The notes beneath the pieces were generated by a model. That model did no database searches and was not told the origin of the DNA. It worked only from the letters and a program-made list of their open reading frames with translations. A stretch of DNA of 38,812 nucleotides from Collinsella sp. TF05-9AC (GTDB taxonomy: Bacteria; Actinomycetota; Coriobacteriia; Coriobacteriales; Coriobacteriaceae), in the NCBI RefSeq assembly GCF_003438495.1, contig NZ_QSSH01000008.1:41566-80377 (forward strand), read 5' to 3'. Made by a program: the position numbers and the translations under genes. Shown piece after piece: positions 1 to 7,652 of the stretch; the first letter of the stretch is position 1, and every line of letters begins with the position of its first letter.

Positions 1-3
1 AAA

Positions 4-150
4 CAAAACTATGCCGGTTTACGGGGCTGGAGAGTGAACCCCCGACCAAGCCGAAAATCGCGAAACCAAAACCGACGGCTTGCGGTTTTTCAAAAATAGC
101 GGGTATGGATGAGGGCTCTGACTTCAGCCCCGTAATCCGGCATACTTTTG
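4..150. repeat. Palindromic MITE-like element, copy A
   Basis: The ends at 4-28 and 126-150 are 25-bp inverted repeats with two mismatches (left arm begins CAAAACTATGCCGG, right arm ends GGCATACTTTTG). The centre holds a smaller hairpin, AAAACCG (68-74) with CGGTTTT (83-89). A second copy lies at 7439-7592. Similarity between the copies continues past the right end (AAATGGCA, then GTAGCAGCC) to about 174. There is no coding capacity, so this is a non-autonomous element or a structured RNA/DNA repeat. It may extend left beyond the window. Confidence 0.75.
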
Positions 151-177
151 AAATGGCACCATATCCGTAGCAGCCCC

Positions 178-213
178 TGATTCCCCGGGGACGGAGGAAA
201 GTGGGTCATTTTT
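178..213. repeat. Short repeat with CCCCGGGGACGGAGGAAA core, copy 1
   Basis: This 36-bp block matches 7359-7394 at about 31 of 36 positions, including the shared core CCCCGGGGACGGAGGAAA. The ends can pair (TGATTC with GGGTCA, with G-U wobble; the second copy pairs perfectly as TGATCC/GGATCA). It resembles a REP-type extragenic palindrome. Confidence 0.5.
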
Positions 214-257
214 GCCTGATGGCTCCGAGTCGCACCCGTTTTCCTGCGAAAACGCCG

Positions 258-372
258 TGTCTCAACTTTGGTGAGACATTTGTCTCACGCCCAAAACCGA
301 ATCTGGAACATGTGTCACCTGCCCTAATTGTGTCTCATTCCGTAACTTTAGGCTGATGCAAGGTCTGAGACC
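258..372 (+). promoter_or_regulatory. Adhesin upstream region with repeated TGTCTCA heptamers
   Basis: The heptamer TGTCTCA or its complement occurs at 258-264, 272-278 (inverted), 281-287 and 331-337, with a related TGAGACC at 366-372. The first two form a perfect inverted repeat with a 7-bp spacer. The cluster lies directly upstream of the adhesin start at 390, where operator sites would be expected. The remaining upstream sequence (214-257) shows nothing else. No clear sigma-A promoter could be fixed. Operator function is inferred. Confidence 0.4.
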
Positions 373-389
373 GCGAGAAGGGAGACACG

Positions 390-905
390 ATGAGCAGGTA
401 CACGAGGGGTCTCTTGGCGGTGATACTGGCCGTAGTGCTGGTATTGCCAGCCGCAGCATTCGCCATGCTGCCCGAGGCCAACGCCAGGTCCAGCACAGGA
501 ATGGATGGACCGACGGCGAGTGAAAAGATCGTCGACTACGACACCAGCGACCACTGGAAGTACTGGGCCGGCGGCATTGACGGCAAGGAAACTACAACTC
601 AAAACGTCGGCCGAATTTGGACCGACAAAACGGTCAAGAAAACCGGAGAAGGCGAAAAGTCGGATTTCCTGACCACGCTGTCTGCCATCTCTTCGACATC
701 CGATACAACGATTTCCGGCAAGCCGCTCGACATCGTGATGGTGCTGGATGCTTCTGGGTCGATGGATGACCCCATGGGTAAGAGCGACAACACAAAGCGT
801 ATCAAAGCGCTAAAGAAGGCCGCCAATGGCTTTATTGACACCATTGCGGAGCAGAATGCAAAGATTTCGGACGAGTCCAAGCAGCACAAGGTCGCCATCG
901 TATAG
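390..905 (+). CDS. N-terminal fragment of VWA adhesin (signal peptide plus half VWA domain)
   Basis: This is the 171-residue product that would be made if the TAG at 903 is read as stop. It carries the export signal (charged MSRYTRG, then a hydrophobic core LLAVILAVVLVLPAAAFA) and the first half of the VWA fold with the metal-binding DASGS motif. It ends after strand HKVAIV. It lacks the second half of the MIDAS site (the downstream Thr and the FTDGS aspartate) and any wall anchor, so it should be secreted and misfolded or released. It is best regarded as the 5' part of the interrupted gene. Confidence 0.6.
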   Translation: MSRYTRGLLAVILAVVLVLPAAAFAMLPEANARSSTGMDGPTASEKIVDYDTSDHWKYWAGGIDGKETTTQNVGRIWTDKTVKKTGEGEKSDFLTTLSAISSTSDTTISGKPLDIVMVLDASGSMDDPMGKSDNTKRIKALKKAANGFIDTIAEQNAKISDESKQHKVAIV

Positions 906-917
906 TTTTCGGGCGAT

Positions 918-3900
918 ATGACTAATCAGGTCGGCAACGGCACTTATCGCAAAGGCGGCTACACCTACAACTACTCGCAGACCATGAAGGATCTGACGCT
1001 CTGCAGCAAGGGCAAAGGTAAAGGTGCGGAGAACCTAAAGAGTACGGTCAACTCCATCAGTCCTGCCGGTTCCACGCGCGCCGACTATGGCTTGGAGCTG
1101 GCTGATGAGCAATTTTCGTCTGATCGTGCTCGTGCCGACGCCAAGAAGGTCGTCGTCTTCTTCACCGATGGTTCACCTACGAGTTCAAGTGGATTCCAGG
1201 CAAGTGTTGCCAATAGCGCCATCAAAAGTGCCAAGAGTCTCAAGAATAAAGGCTCCGACATTTATACGATCGGCATCTTTGACGGCGCAGATCCCAATGC
1301 CGTCCCCACGGCTAGAGACACAAGCAATGAGAACAAGTTCATGCATGCCGTGTCGAGCAATTATCCCGACGCAGAATCGTATACGAGCGATATGCTTGGC
1401 ACACGTGCGGAAAACGCCAATTACTACAAGTCGGCAACCAACGCCGCTGAGCTCGAGAAGATCTTCGAAGAGATCTCGGGAAGCATTATCAAAGCCGGTT
1501 ACCCGACCGAAGTTCATGACGGCTATGGCGAGCATGAGTCCGGCTACATTACGTTCACCGATAGGCTGGGCGACTTTATGCAGGTCGACGACTTTACGTC
1601 CATCGTGTACAACGGCGAGACGTTTGACAAGCCGACAAAGAAGCCCGAAGGCAATGTCGACACTTACAAATTTGCGGGTGCCGCTGCGAACCTGGTCATC
1701 ACCGTTCAACATGCCGAAGAGGGTAAGCCTCAGGCCGGCGACATCGTAACGGTCAAGATCCCCGCGTCTCTGATTCCGCTGCGCCACTTTAAGATCACCG
1801 ATGGTGTGCTTACGGTCGACGAGACTGGGCCCATCCAGGTGAACTACACCTCGAGCGTTAAGAAAGACGCGCTCAATAACCTGTTTACGCCCGAGAGTGT
1901 ACCGGGGCTCGAGGACTACATCAAGAGCAATGTGACCACCACGGAGAACGACTCAAAGACCGTTAGCTTCTACGCGAACAAGTGGAACCGCGGCCAGCTG
2001 GGCGATACGATCGCGAACTTTGAGCCCGCCGATTCCAACCGCTACTACTATTTCCAGAAGAATACCCCCATTTACACGGATAAGGACTGCAAGACGCCAG
2101 CGAAGGACCAGCTCCCGCTGGCTGCCAAGGGCTCCTATTACTACAAGGATGAGTTTGAGGTAGCGGGCGAAGGCGGCAAGGTTGAATCCAGTACTGCCGT
2201 TATCGAGTTTACCGGCGAAGACGCCGCGAGCTCTGAGGGCGCCTTCGTGCGCGACACGAGCGGAAACCTGTCGTTCAAGAAGGGAACCGCACGCCTTGCC
2301 TTTATTGACGAGCTCCACACCACCAAGGAGCGCGTGGGTGGTAACCCCACCGGCACCGCGACCGACGTGCTCAACCCCAAGTGGAACAACAACGCCACGG
2401 AGGTTGACGTTCACCTGGGCAACAACGGCAAGATTAGCTATAAGTTGACGCCGGCAACGGTGGATACCAAGGCCGACTTTGGCTTGACCAAGGTGCTCGA
2501 GGGCCGCGACTGGACGGATACCGATGAGTTTAAGTTTGAGCTCTCCGCGACGTCCGAGAACGACGCTCCGATGCCTGCGCGCACTGACGCGACCGTGCGC
2601 AATGGCGATACGACCATCGATTTCGGTAAGATTACCTACAACAAGCCGGGCGAGTACACCTATGAGGTCCGCGAGGTCGCAGGCAAGCTGGGTGGCATCA
2701 CCTACAGCGATTACGTCGCGAAGATTACCGTAAAGGTAACCGTCGATACTGCCGGAAAGCTGACGGCTGAGGTCACAAAGCCCGAGGACAAGGTGTTCAC
2801 CAATACCTATAGCGCCAAGACGGAAACCCCGCTGACTCTTGAGGCCACCAAGACGCTCTCAGGGCGTCCGATGGCCGATGACGAATTCAAGTTTGCATTG
2901 AGCTATGCGGGGCACGACGAGGCTCTGCTAGAGACCACCAACAAGGGTGGCAAGGTTGAGTTCGGTCCGCTGACGTACACGACCAAGTCGCTCGCCAAGC
3001 TGGTCAAGGAAGACAAGGCATCGTTTGATGTTAGCTCAGGCAAACCCACGTGGACCATTCATTACATCGCTGCCGAGCAGATCGGCGAGCTGCCCGCGGG
3101 CGTGAGCGCTACCGTGTCGGCAATTGACGCGTATGTGACCGTTGTCGACAACGGCGATGGTACCCTGACGGCGACGGCTGTCTACGGCGACGCCGGCAAC
3201 AAGTTTGTGAACGCCTACACTGCCGCACCCGTCAAGGCATCGCTTGTGGGCAAGAAGAATCTGCAGGTTTCCGACGGCCTGACCCCGGCCGACATTACCG
3301 GCAAGTTCACCTTTACCGTGACCGGCGAAGAGGACGCGCCTATGCCTGCGAGCACGAGCGTGCACAACGACGCCGACGGCAAGGTCGACTTTGGCGAGAT
3401 CACCTTTAAGCTCGACGACCTTAACAATGCTCTGGGCGAGAAGCCCGAGAAGCGCGAGCACACCTTTACCTACACCGTGACCGAGTCCGGCGAGGTCGCT
3501 GGCGTGACCAACGACGCCAAGCTGTCGCGCGAGGTTTCCTTCACCGTGACTGATAACGGCAAAGGTAAACTGAGCGTATCCCGTAACGCGGACGGCGATG
3601 CGGCATTTACGTTCACCAATGCCTATAACGTGAAGCATATCGAGAAAAGCGTTACCGACCAGGTCATCGCGACCAAGGTCCTGACCGGACGCGACCTCAA
3701 GGACGGCGAGTTCTCCTTCGAGCTCGTCGAGGGCGGCAAGGTCGTTGCCAAGGGCACCAACGCCGCCGACGGCAAGATTGCAATGGACAAGATCACCTAC
3801 GACAAGCCCGGCAAGCACACCTACACGCTGCGCGAGGCCAAGGGTAATGTCGCCGGCATTACCTACAGCACCGCCGAGTACACCATCGTGACCACCATCA

Positions 3901-6900
3901 CCGACAACGGTGACGGCACGCTCAACGCTACGCATGAGCTGAAGGGAGCCGGCGAGGCGAAGTTCAACAACAGCTATAAGCCGAACCCCAACGAGTTCAG
4001 TGTCACCGACCAGATCACCGCGACCAAGGTTCTGACCGGTCGCACGCTCAAGGACGGCGAGTTTAGCTTCAAGCTCGTCGAGGGCGACAAGGTCGTTGCC
4101 AAGGGCACCAACACTGCCGATGGCAAGATTGCAATGGACAAGATCACCTACGACAAGCCCGGCAAGCACATCTACACGCTGCGCGAGGTCAACGGCGGAA
4201 CCACCAGCAAGGGCATTACCTACAGCGATGCCAAGTTCACCATCGAGACCACCATCACGGACAACGGCGATGGCACCCTCAAGGCCGAGCATGTCCTGAA
4301 GGGCGCCACGCCTGCGACCTTCGAGAACACTTACAGCGTGACCCCGACCGATGCAGACCTCGACTTTGGCCTGAGCAAGGCCATCGACGGTCGCGAGTGG
4401 ACGGATGGGGACGAGTTCAGCTTTACCATCACCGCCCCCGACGGCACCCCGCTGCCCAATCCTGCAACCGTAACCGTGAACAAGCGCGACGCGAAGGACG
4501 GCATCGCCGCCATCAAGTTCGGCAAGATTCGCTACACGGCTGCCGGAACCTACAAGTACGAGATCCGCGAGAACGCGGGCAGCACGGTCGGCATGACGTA
4601 TGACGAGCATGTCGCGACCGCCGAAGTGACCGTGACTGAGAACGGCGAGGGCAAGCTGATCGCCAACGTCGCCAAGAAGGAAAACGGACGCTTTACCAAC
4701 ACGTACCGCACTGAGCTCAACTACACCGCGGCCGGCGGCCTCAAGCTCAGCAAGACCCTCTCCGGACGTCCCATGACCGAGGGCCAGTTCACCTTTACCG
4801 TGACGCCTGCCGACGAGGCTTCGGCCAACGCACTTGGCCTGCTGCCCGGAGCCAACGAATTCAAGTCCCCCGCGACGGCAGAGGGAACGGTCGGCCTGAT
4901 TGACATCCTGGCCGGTCATGAGGTCAAGTTTACGCAGGCTGACGCCGGTAAGACCTTCAAATACACCGTGGCCGAGAAGAACGACGACCAGCCCGGCTAC
5001 ACCTACGACGACGCTGTCCGCACCGTGACAATCGCCATCGCCGACGACACCGCCGGTACGCTCACCGCCACGACGACCGTTTCTGGCGGCCCCGAGGGCA
5101 CGCTGGTGACCGAGTACAAGACTGGTGCCGCTGCGGTCGGCAGCGCCGTGGTCCCGTTCGTCAACAGCTATAGCGCTACGACTAACACGACTGGTGGTGA
5201 AGCCGCTCAGGTCGTTGCCACCAAGACCCTGACCGGTCGCCCGATGGCCGACGGCGAGTTCTACTTTGGCATCGCCTACGCAGGCGAGAAGGAAGCCATT
5301 GAGGGCACGTGCACTACCAACGTTAATGGGCAGGTAAGCTTCGGTTTCCTGCATTACACCACCGAGATGCTCGCCGACCTGGTGAATGCCAAGCGCGCTA
5401 TCCGCACCGATAAGGATGCCAGGCTTGCATGGACTATCGGTTACACCGCCTTCGAGTTCACGCCGCAGCTCGCGGCCAAGGGCATCACGGCCGAAACGCC
5501 GAGCTTTAGCTTTAAGGTCATCGTCGTCGATAACGGCAACGGTACCCTGACGGCGAAGCCTGTCTACGACGGCATCAAGCCCGAGTTCAAGAACGTCTAC
5601 GGCGCCGATGCCGTTGATGCCGCGCTCGCCGGCACCAAGAAGCTCCAGGCCGCCGAGGGCCTGACCCCGGCCGACATCGCGGGTAAGTTCACCTTCACCG
5701 TGACCGCCGACGAGGCGGGCGCCCCGATGCCCGAGTACGCGACCGCAACCAACGACGCGGCCGGCAACGTGGACTTTGGCAAGATCCACTTTACGCTCGA
5801 TGATCTCAACCGCGCCCTGGGCGTGACGACCGATGCGACCGATAAGGCCGAGGCAGACGAAGCTGACGAAGCCGAGGCCGACGAGGCAGAGGCTGAAGAG
5901 GCCGACGTCGACGCTGATGCCAACGCCGACGAGTCCAGCGACGAGTCCGAGTCCGCAGCCCCCACCGCTCCGCGCTCGCACACCTTTACCTACACGGTGA
6001 CCGAGTCCGGTAGCGCCCCTGGCGTGACCAACGACGCCAACGCCACGCGTAAGGTTTCCTACACCGTGACTGACGACGGTGCCGGACATCTGAGCGTCAA
6101 GCGCGAAGGCGTTGACCCTGCGGCTTTCACGTTCACCAACACCTACAGCGTGACGCCCGTCGATTCGTACGTGACCGATCAGGTCAAGACGGTCAAGCGT
6201 CTGACCGGACGCGACCTTGCAGCTGGCGAGTTCACGTTTGATCTGCTTGAGAACGGCGTGGTTGTCGCGAGCGGCACCAACGACGTCAACGGCAACGTTA
6301 CGCTGAGTCCGATCCACTATGAGGCGCCCGGCACGCACACGTACACGCTGCGCGAGGCTTGCCCCAACGCGCTCGGCCTGTACAAGGGCGTCACCTATGA
6401 CGGCGCGACCTACACCGTCGTGACCACCGTCTCCGACAACGGCGACGGCACGCTGACCGCGACGCACAAGCTCGAGGGAACCACCGAGTCGGCTGGCTTT
6501 ACCAACAAGTATCACGCCATGCCCACGCAGGTCTCCATCGGCGCGATCAAGGTGCTCGAGGGACGCGAGCTCAAGAAGGACGAGTTTAGCTTTAAGCTCG
6601 TTGGCGAGGACATCGAGTCCACCGTCACCAACGATGCCGACGGCAAGATCAACTTCGACAAGTTCGAGTACGACGAGCCCGGTACGTACGTCTACACCAT
6701 CAGCGAGGTCAAGGGCGACGAGACCGGTATGACCTATGACAAGTCCGTCTTTACCGCGACCGTCAACGTGGTCGACGGCGGCGAGGGCAACCTCAAGGCG
6801 AGCGTCGCCTATACCAAGGGCGACAAGAGCGTCGAGGGCATCGTGTTTAACAACACGTACAAGAAGCCCGAAACGCCCGTGCCGACGCCCGACCCCGGCA

Positions 6901-7046
6901 CGCCCAAGACCGTGACGAATATCGTCAAGACGGTCAAGGGTTTCCTGCCTACTACGGGTGACCAGCAGGCAGCCGCGCTGCTCATGGCGTTTGTCGTCGC
7001 CATGTCCGGCGTCGGTGCCCTGATCTGGGGCATCCGTAAGCGCTAG
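918..7046 (+). CDS. C-terminal part of adhesin: VWA remainder, eleven FctA-like domains, LPTTG anchor
   Basis: This is the 2042-residue open frame downstream of the amber codon. The ATG at 918 has no Shine-Dalgarno sequence before it, so it is an annotation start and not a convincing initiation site. It opens with the rest of the VWA domain (FSGDM, ADYGLEL, FFTDGSPTS), followed by a roughly 300-residue linker rich in Tyr and Asp. Eleven domains then run from nt 2476 to about 6862. Most contain a Lys in (T/S)K.L.GR, a Glu in (R/T/S)E[VAS] and an Asn in F.N.Y, the triad used for Lys-Asn isopeptide bonds in Spy0128-like pilins. Domain 9 carries an acidic insertion. The end is LPTTGDQ, a membrane helix and KR. 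Confidence 0.65.
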   Translation: MTNQVGNGTYRKGGYTYNYSQTMKDLTLCSKGKGKGAENLKSTVNSISPAGSTRADYGLELADEQFSSDRARADAKKVVVFFTDGSPTSSSGFQASVANSAIKSAKSLKNKGSDIYTIGIFDGADPNAVPTARDTSNENKFMHAVSSNYPDAESYTSDMLGTRAENANYYKSATNAAELEKIFEEISGSIIKAGYPTEVHDGYGEHESGYITFTDRLGDFMQVDDFTSIVYNGETFDKPTKKPEGNVDTYKFAGAAANLVITVQHAEEGKPQAGDIVTVKIPASLIPLRHFKITDGVLTVDETGPIQVNYTSSVKKDALNNLFTPESVPGLEDYIKSNVTTTENDSKTVSFYANKWNRGQLGDTIANFEPADSNRYYYFQKNTPIYTDKDCKTPAKDQLPLAAKGSYYYKDEFEVAGEGGKVESSTAVIEFTGEDAASSEGAFVRDTSGNLSFKKGTARLAFIDELHTTKERVGGNPTGTATDVLNPKWNNNATEVDVHLGNNGKISYKLTPATVDTKADFGLTKVLEGRDWTDTDEFKFELSATSENDAPMPARTDATVRNGDTTIDFGKITYNKPGEYTYEVREVAGKLGGITYSDYVAKITVKVTVDTAGKLTAEVTKPEDKVFTNTYSAKTETPLTLEATKTLSGRPMADDEFKFALSYAGHDEALLETTNKGGKVEFGPLTYTTKSLAKLVKEDKASFDVSSGKPTWTIHYIAAEQIGELPAGVSATVSAIDAYVTVVDNGDGTLTATAVYGDAGNKFVNAYTAAPVKASLVGKKNLQVSDGLTPADITGKFTFTVTGEEDAPMPASTSVHNDADGKVDFGEITFKLDDLNNALGEKPEKREHTFTYTVTESGEVAGVTNDAKLSREVSFTVTDNGKGKLSVSRNADGDAAFTFTNAYNVKHIEKSVTDQVIATKVLTGRDLKDGEFSFELVEGGKVVAKGTNAADGKIAMDKITYDKPGKHTYTLREAKGNVAGITYSTAEYTIVTTITDNGDGTLNATHELKGAGEAKFNNSYKPNPNEFSVTDQITATKVLTGRTLKDGEFSFKLVEGDKVVAKGTNTADGKIAMDKITYDKPGKHIYTLREVNGGTTSKGITYSDAKFTIETTITDNGDGTLKAEHVLKGATPATFENTYSVTPTDADLDFGLSKAIDGREWTDGDEFSFTITAPDGTPLPNPATVTVNKRDAKDGIAAIKFGKIRYTAAGTYKYEIRENAGSTVGMTYDEHVATAEVTVTENGEGKLIANVAKKENGRFTNTYRTELNYTAAGGLKLSKTLSGRPMTEGQFTFTVTPADEASANALGLLPGANEFKSPATAEGTVGLIDILAGHEVKFTQADAGKTFKYTVAEKNDDQPGYTYDDAVRTVTIAIADDTAGTLTATTTVSGGPEGTLVTEYKTGAAAVGSAVVPFVNSYSATTNTTGGEAAQVVATKTLTGRPMADGEFYFGIAYAGEKEAIEGTCTTNVNGQVSFGFLHYTTEMLADLVNAKRAIRTDKDARLAWTIGYTAFEFTPQLAAKGITAETPSFSFKVIVVDNGNGTLTAKPVYDGIKPEFKNVYGADAVDAALAGTKKLQAAEGLTPADIAGKFTFTVTADEAGAPMPEYATATNDAAGNVDFGKIHFTLDDLNRALGVTTDATDKAEADEADEAEADEAEAEEADVDADANADESSDESESAAPTAPRSHTFTYTVTESGSAPGVTNDANATRKVSYTVTDDGAGHLSVKREGVDPAAFTFTNTYSVTPVDSYVTDQVKTVKRLTGRDLAAGEFTFDLLENGVVVASGTNDVNGNVTLSPIHYEAPGTHTYTLREACPNALGLYKGVTYDGATYTVVTTVSDNGDGTLTATHKLEGTTESAGFTNKYHAMPTQVSIGAIKVLEGRELKKDEFSFKLVGEDIESTVTNDADGKINFDKFEYDEPGTYVYTISEVKGDETGMTYDKSVFTATVNVVDGGEGNLKASVAYTKGDKSVEGIVFNNTYKKPETPVPTPDPGTPKTVTNIVKTVKGFLPTTGDQQAAALLMAFVVAMSGVGALIWGIRKR
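2476..6862 (+). repeat. Eleven tandem FctA/Spy0128-like domain repeats
   Basis: Approximate domain starts are nt 2476, 2836, 3229, 3652, 4002, 4350, 4735, 5203, 5608, 6160 and 6526. Domains 4 and 5 are almost identical at DNA level in their central part (AAGATTGCAATGGACAAG onward), which suggests recent duplication or conversion. Domains 2-3-4 resemble 8-9-10 in order and type, and domain 1 resembles 6, so there is a higher-order duplication with a period near 2.4 kb. Confidence 0.8.
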
Positions 7047-7059
7047 GCGCACTGACAGC

Positions 7060-7158
7060 GCCCGGGGCCAAGGGCCCCGGGCCGCTGGCGGGGAGCCAAA
7101 ACATAGCCCCCACCCCACCCCCAGCCGCCACGGAGGCGTCTCCCTTCTCCGTGGCGGC
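7060..7158 (+). terminator. Two hairpins after the adhesin gene
   Basis: The first hairpin is a 10-bp perfect stem, GCCCGGGGCC (7060-7069) with GGCCCCGGGC (7073-7082), loop AAG, no T tract. The second is a 12-bp perfect stem, GCCGCCACGGAG (7124-7135) with CTCCGTGGCGGC (7147-7158), followed by ACTTTTG. The second is the more plausible transcription terminator. Confidence 0.6.
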
Positions 7159-7198
7159 ACTTTTGTGCGCGGGGGAGGAGAGCGCGCCACAAAACCGG

Positions 7199-7332
7199 CC
7201 CATCTACTACGTTTAACTGCCTATCCCCGACCATGCCGAAAAGCTCGGAAACAAAACCGCAGGTAGAACGCCTGCGGTTTTGTTCAAAACGAGGGTGTGG
7301 TCGGGGGTATCGAACCAAACGTAGTAGATGGG
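7199..7332. repeat. 134-bp nested palindromic element
   Basis: The outer arms CCCATCTACTACGTTT (7199-7214) and AAACGTAGTAGATGGG (7317-7332) are a perfect 16-bp inverted repeat. An inner arm pair (CCCCGACCA with TGGTCGGGG) and a central perfect 13-bp hairpin (ACAAAACCGCAGG 7251-7263, partner 7271-7283) are nested inside. The central hairpin followed by T residues could also terminate transcription. It has the same architecture as the 4-150/7439-7592 elements but different ends. No coding capacity. Confidence 0.65.
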
Positions 7333-7358
7333 TCGATTTCGTGGCGAGCGCTGCCAAA

Positions 7359-7394
7359 TGATCCCCCGGGGACGGAGGAAAACGGATCAATTTT
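7359..7394. repeat. Short repeat with CCCCGGGGACGGAGGAAA core, copy 2
   Basis: Second copy of the block at 178-213. Here the ends TGATCC and GGATCA are perfectly complementary. It sits between the two larger palindromic elements downstream of the adhesin. Confidence 0.5.
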
Positions 7395-7438
7395 GGTCCC
7401 GCGGGGCTTGCGGAGGCCCCCGCGCGGGGCTGCCCGAA

Positions 7439-7592
7439 CAAAACTATGCCGGTTTACGGGGCTGAGTCGCGAACTCCCAACCATGCCGACATTCGGGAAA
7501 ATAAACCCGCAGGTAGACGAGTTGCCATTTTGCGGAAAACGAGAGCATGGACGGGGTTTCCAGGTTTAGCCCCGTAAACCGGCATAGTTTTG
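7439..7592. repeat. Palindromic MITE-like element, copy B
   Basis: The terminal inverted repeats at 7439-7463 and 7568-7592 are perfect over 25 bp and match those of copy A at 4-150. The interior differs between the copies except for the short central hairpin region. Similarity continues beyond the right end to about 7617 (AAATGGCA, then GTAGCAGCC). With copy A in the same orientation upstream, the two elements bracket the adhesin gene. Confidence 0.75.
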
Positions 7593-7652
7593 AAATGGCA
7601 TTAAATCGGTAGCAGCCATTTAGCTATGCTGGGGCGGTCGGCCGTTGGTTGA

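Larger units (their letters stand above)
390..7046 (+). pseudogene. Sortase-anchored VWA/FctA-repeat surface adhesin, interrupted by an amber codon
   Basis: Read through the TAG at 903-905, this frame encodes one 2218-residue surface protein. It has a signal peptide (about residues 1-27, ending near AFA), a VWA domain with the MIDAS motif DASGS (D120, S122, S124), a linker region, eleven tandem FctA/Spy0128-like isopeptide domains and a C-terminal cell-wall sorting signal (LPTTG at 2186-2190, hydrophobic stretch, WGIRKR tail). Such proteins are covalently attached to peptidoglycan by sortase and act as adhesins or pilin-like stalks. The TAG falls inside the VWA domain between HKVAIV and FSGDM, with the same frame continuing on both sides, so a single substitution explains it. 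Without suppression the stalk lacks a signal peptide and the N-terminal piece lacks an anchor. Explanations are a true pseudogene, reversible variation or a base error. The start at 390 follows AGAAGGGAG. Confidence 0.75.

Noticed and set aside
390..7046. Recoding of TAG as an amino acid such as pyrrolysine
   Set aside because: No pyl genes or structured element were seen near the codon, and other genes in the window use TAG as their normal stop (for example 16626-16628 and 17942-17944).
3036..7190. A 1384-codon open frame on the minus strand opposite the adhesin
   Set aside because: It mirrors the biased codon use of the plus-strand FctA repeats; its translation has no recognisable domain and is a repeat-derived shadow.
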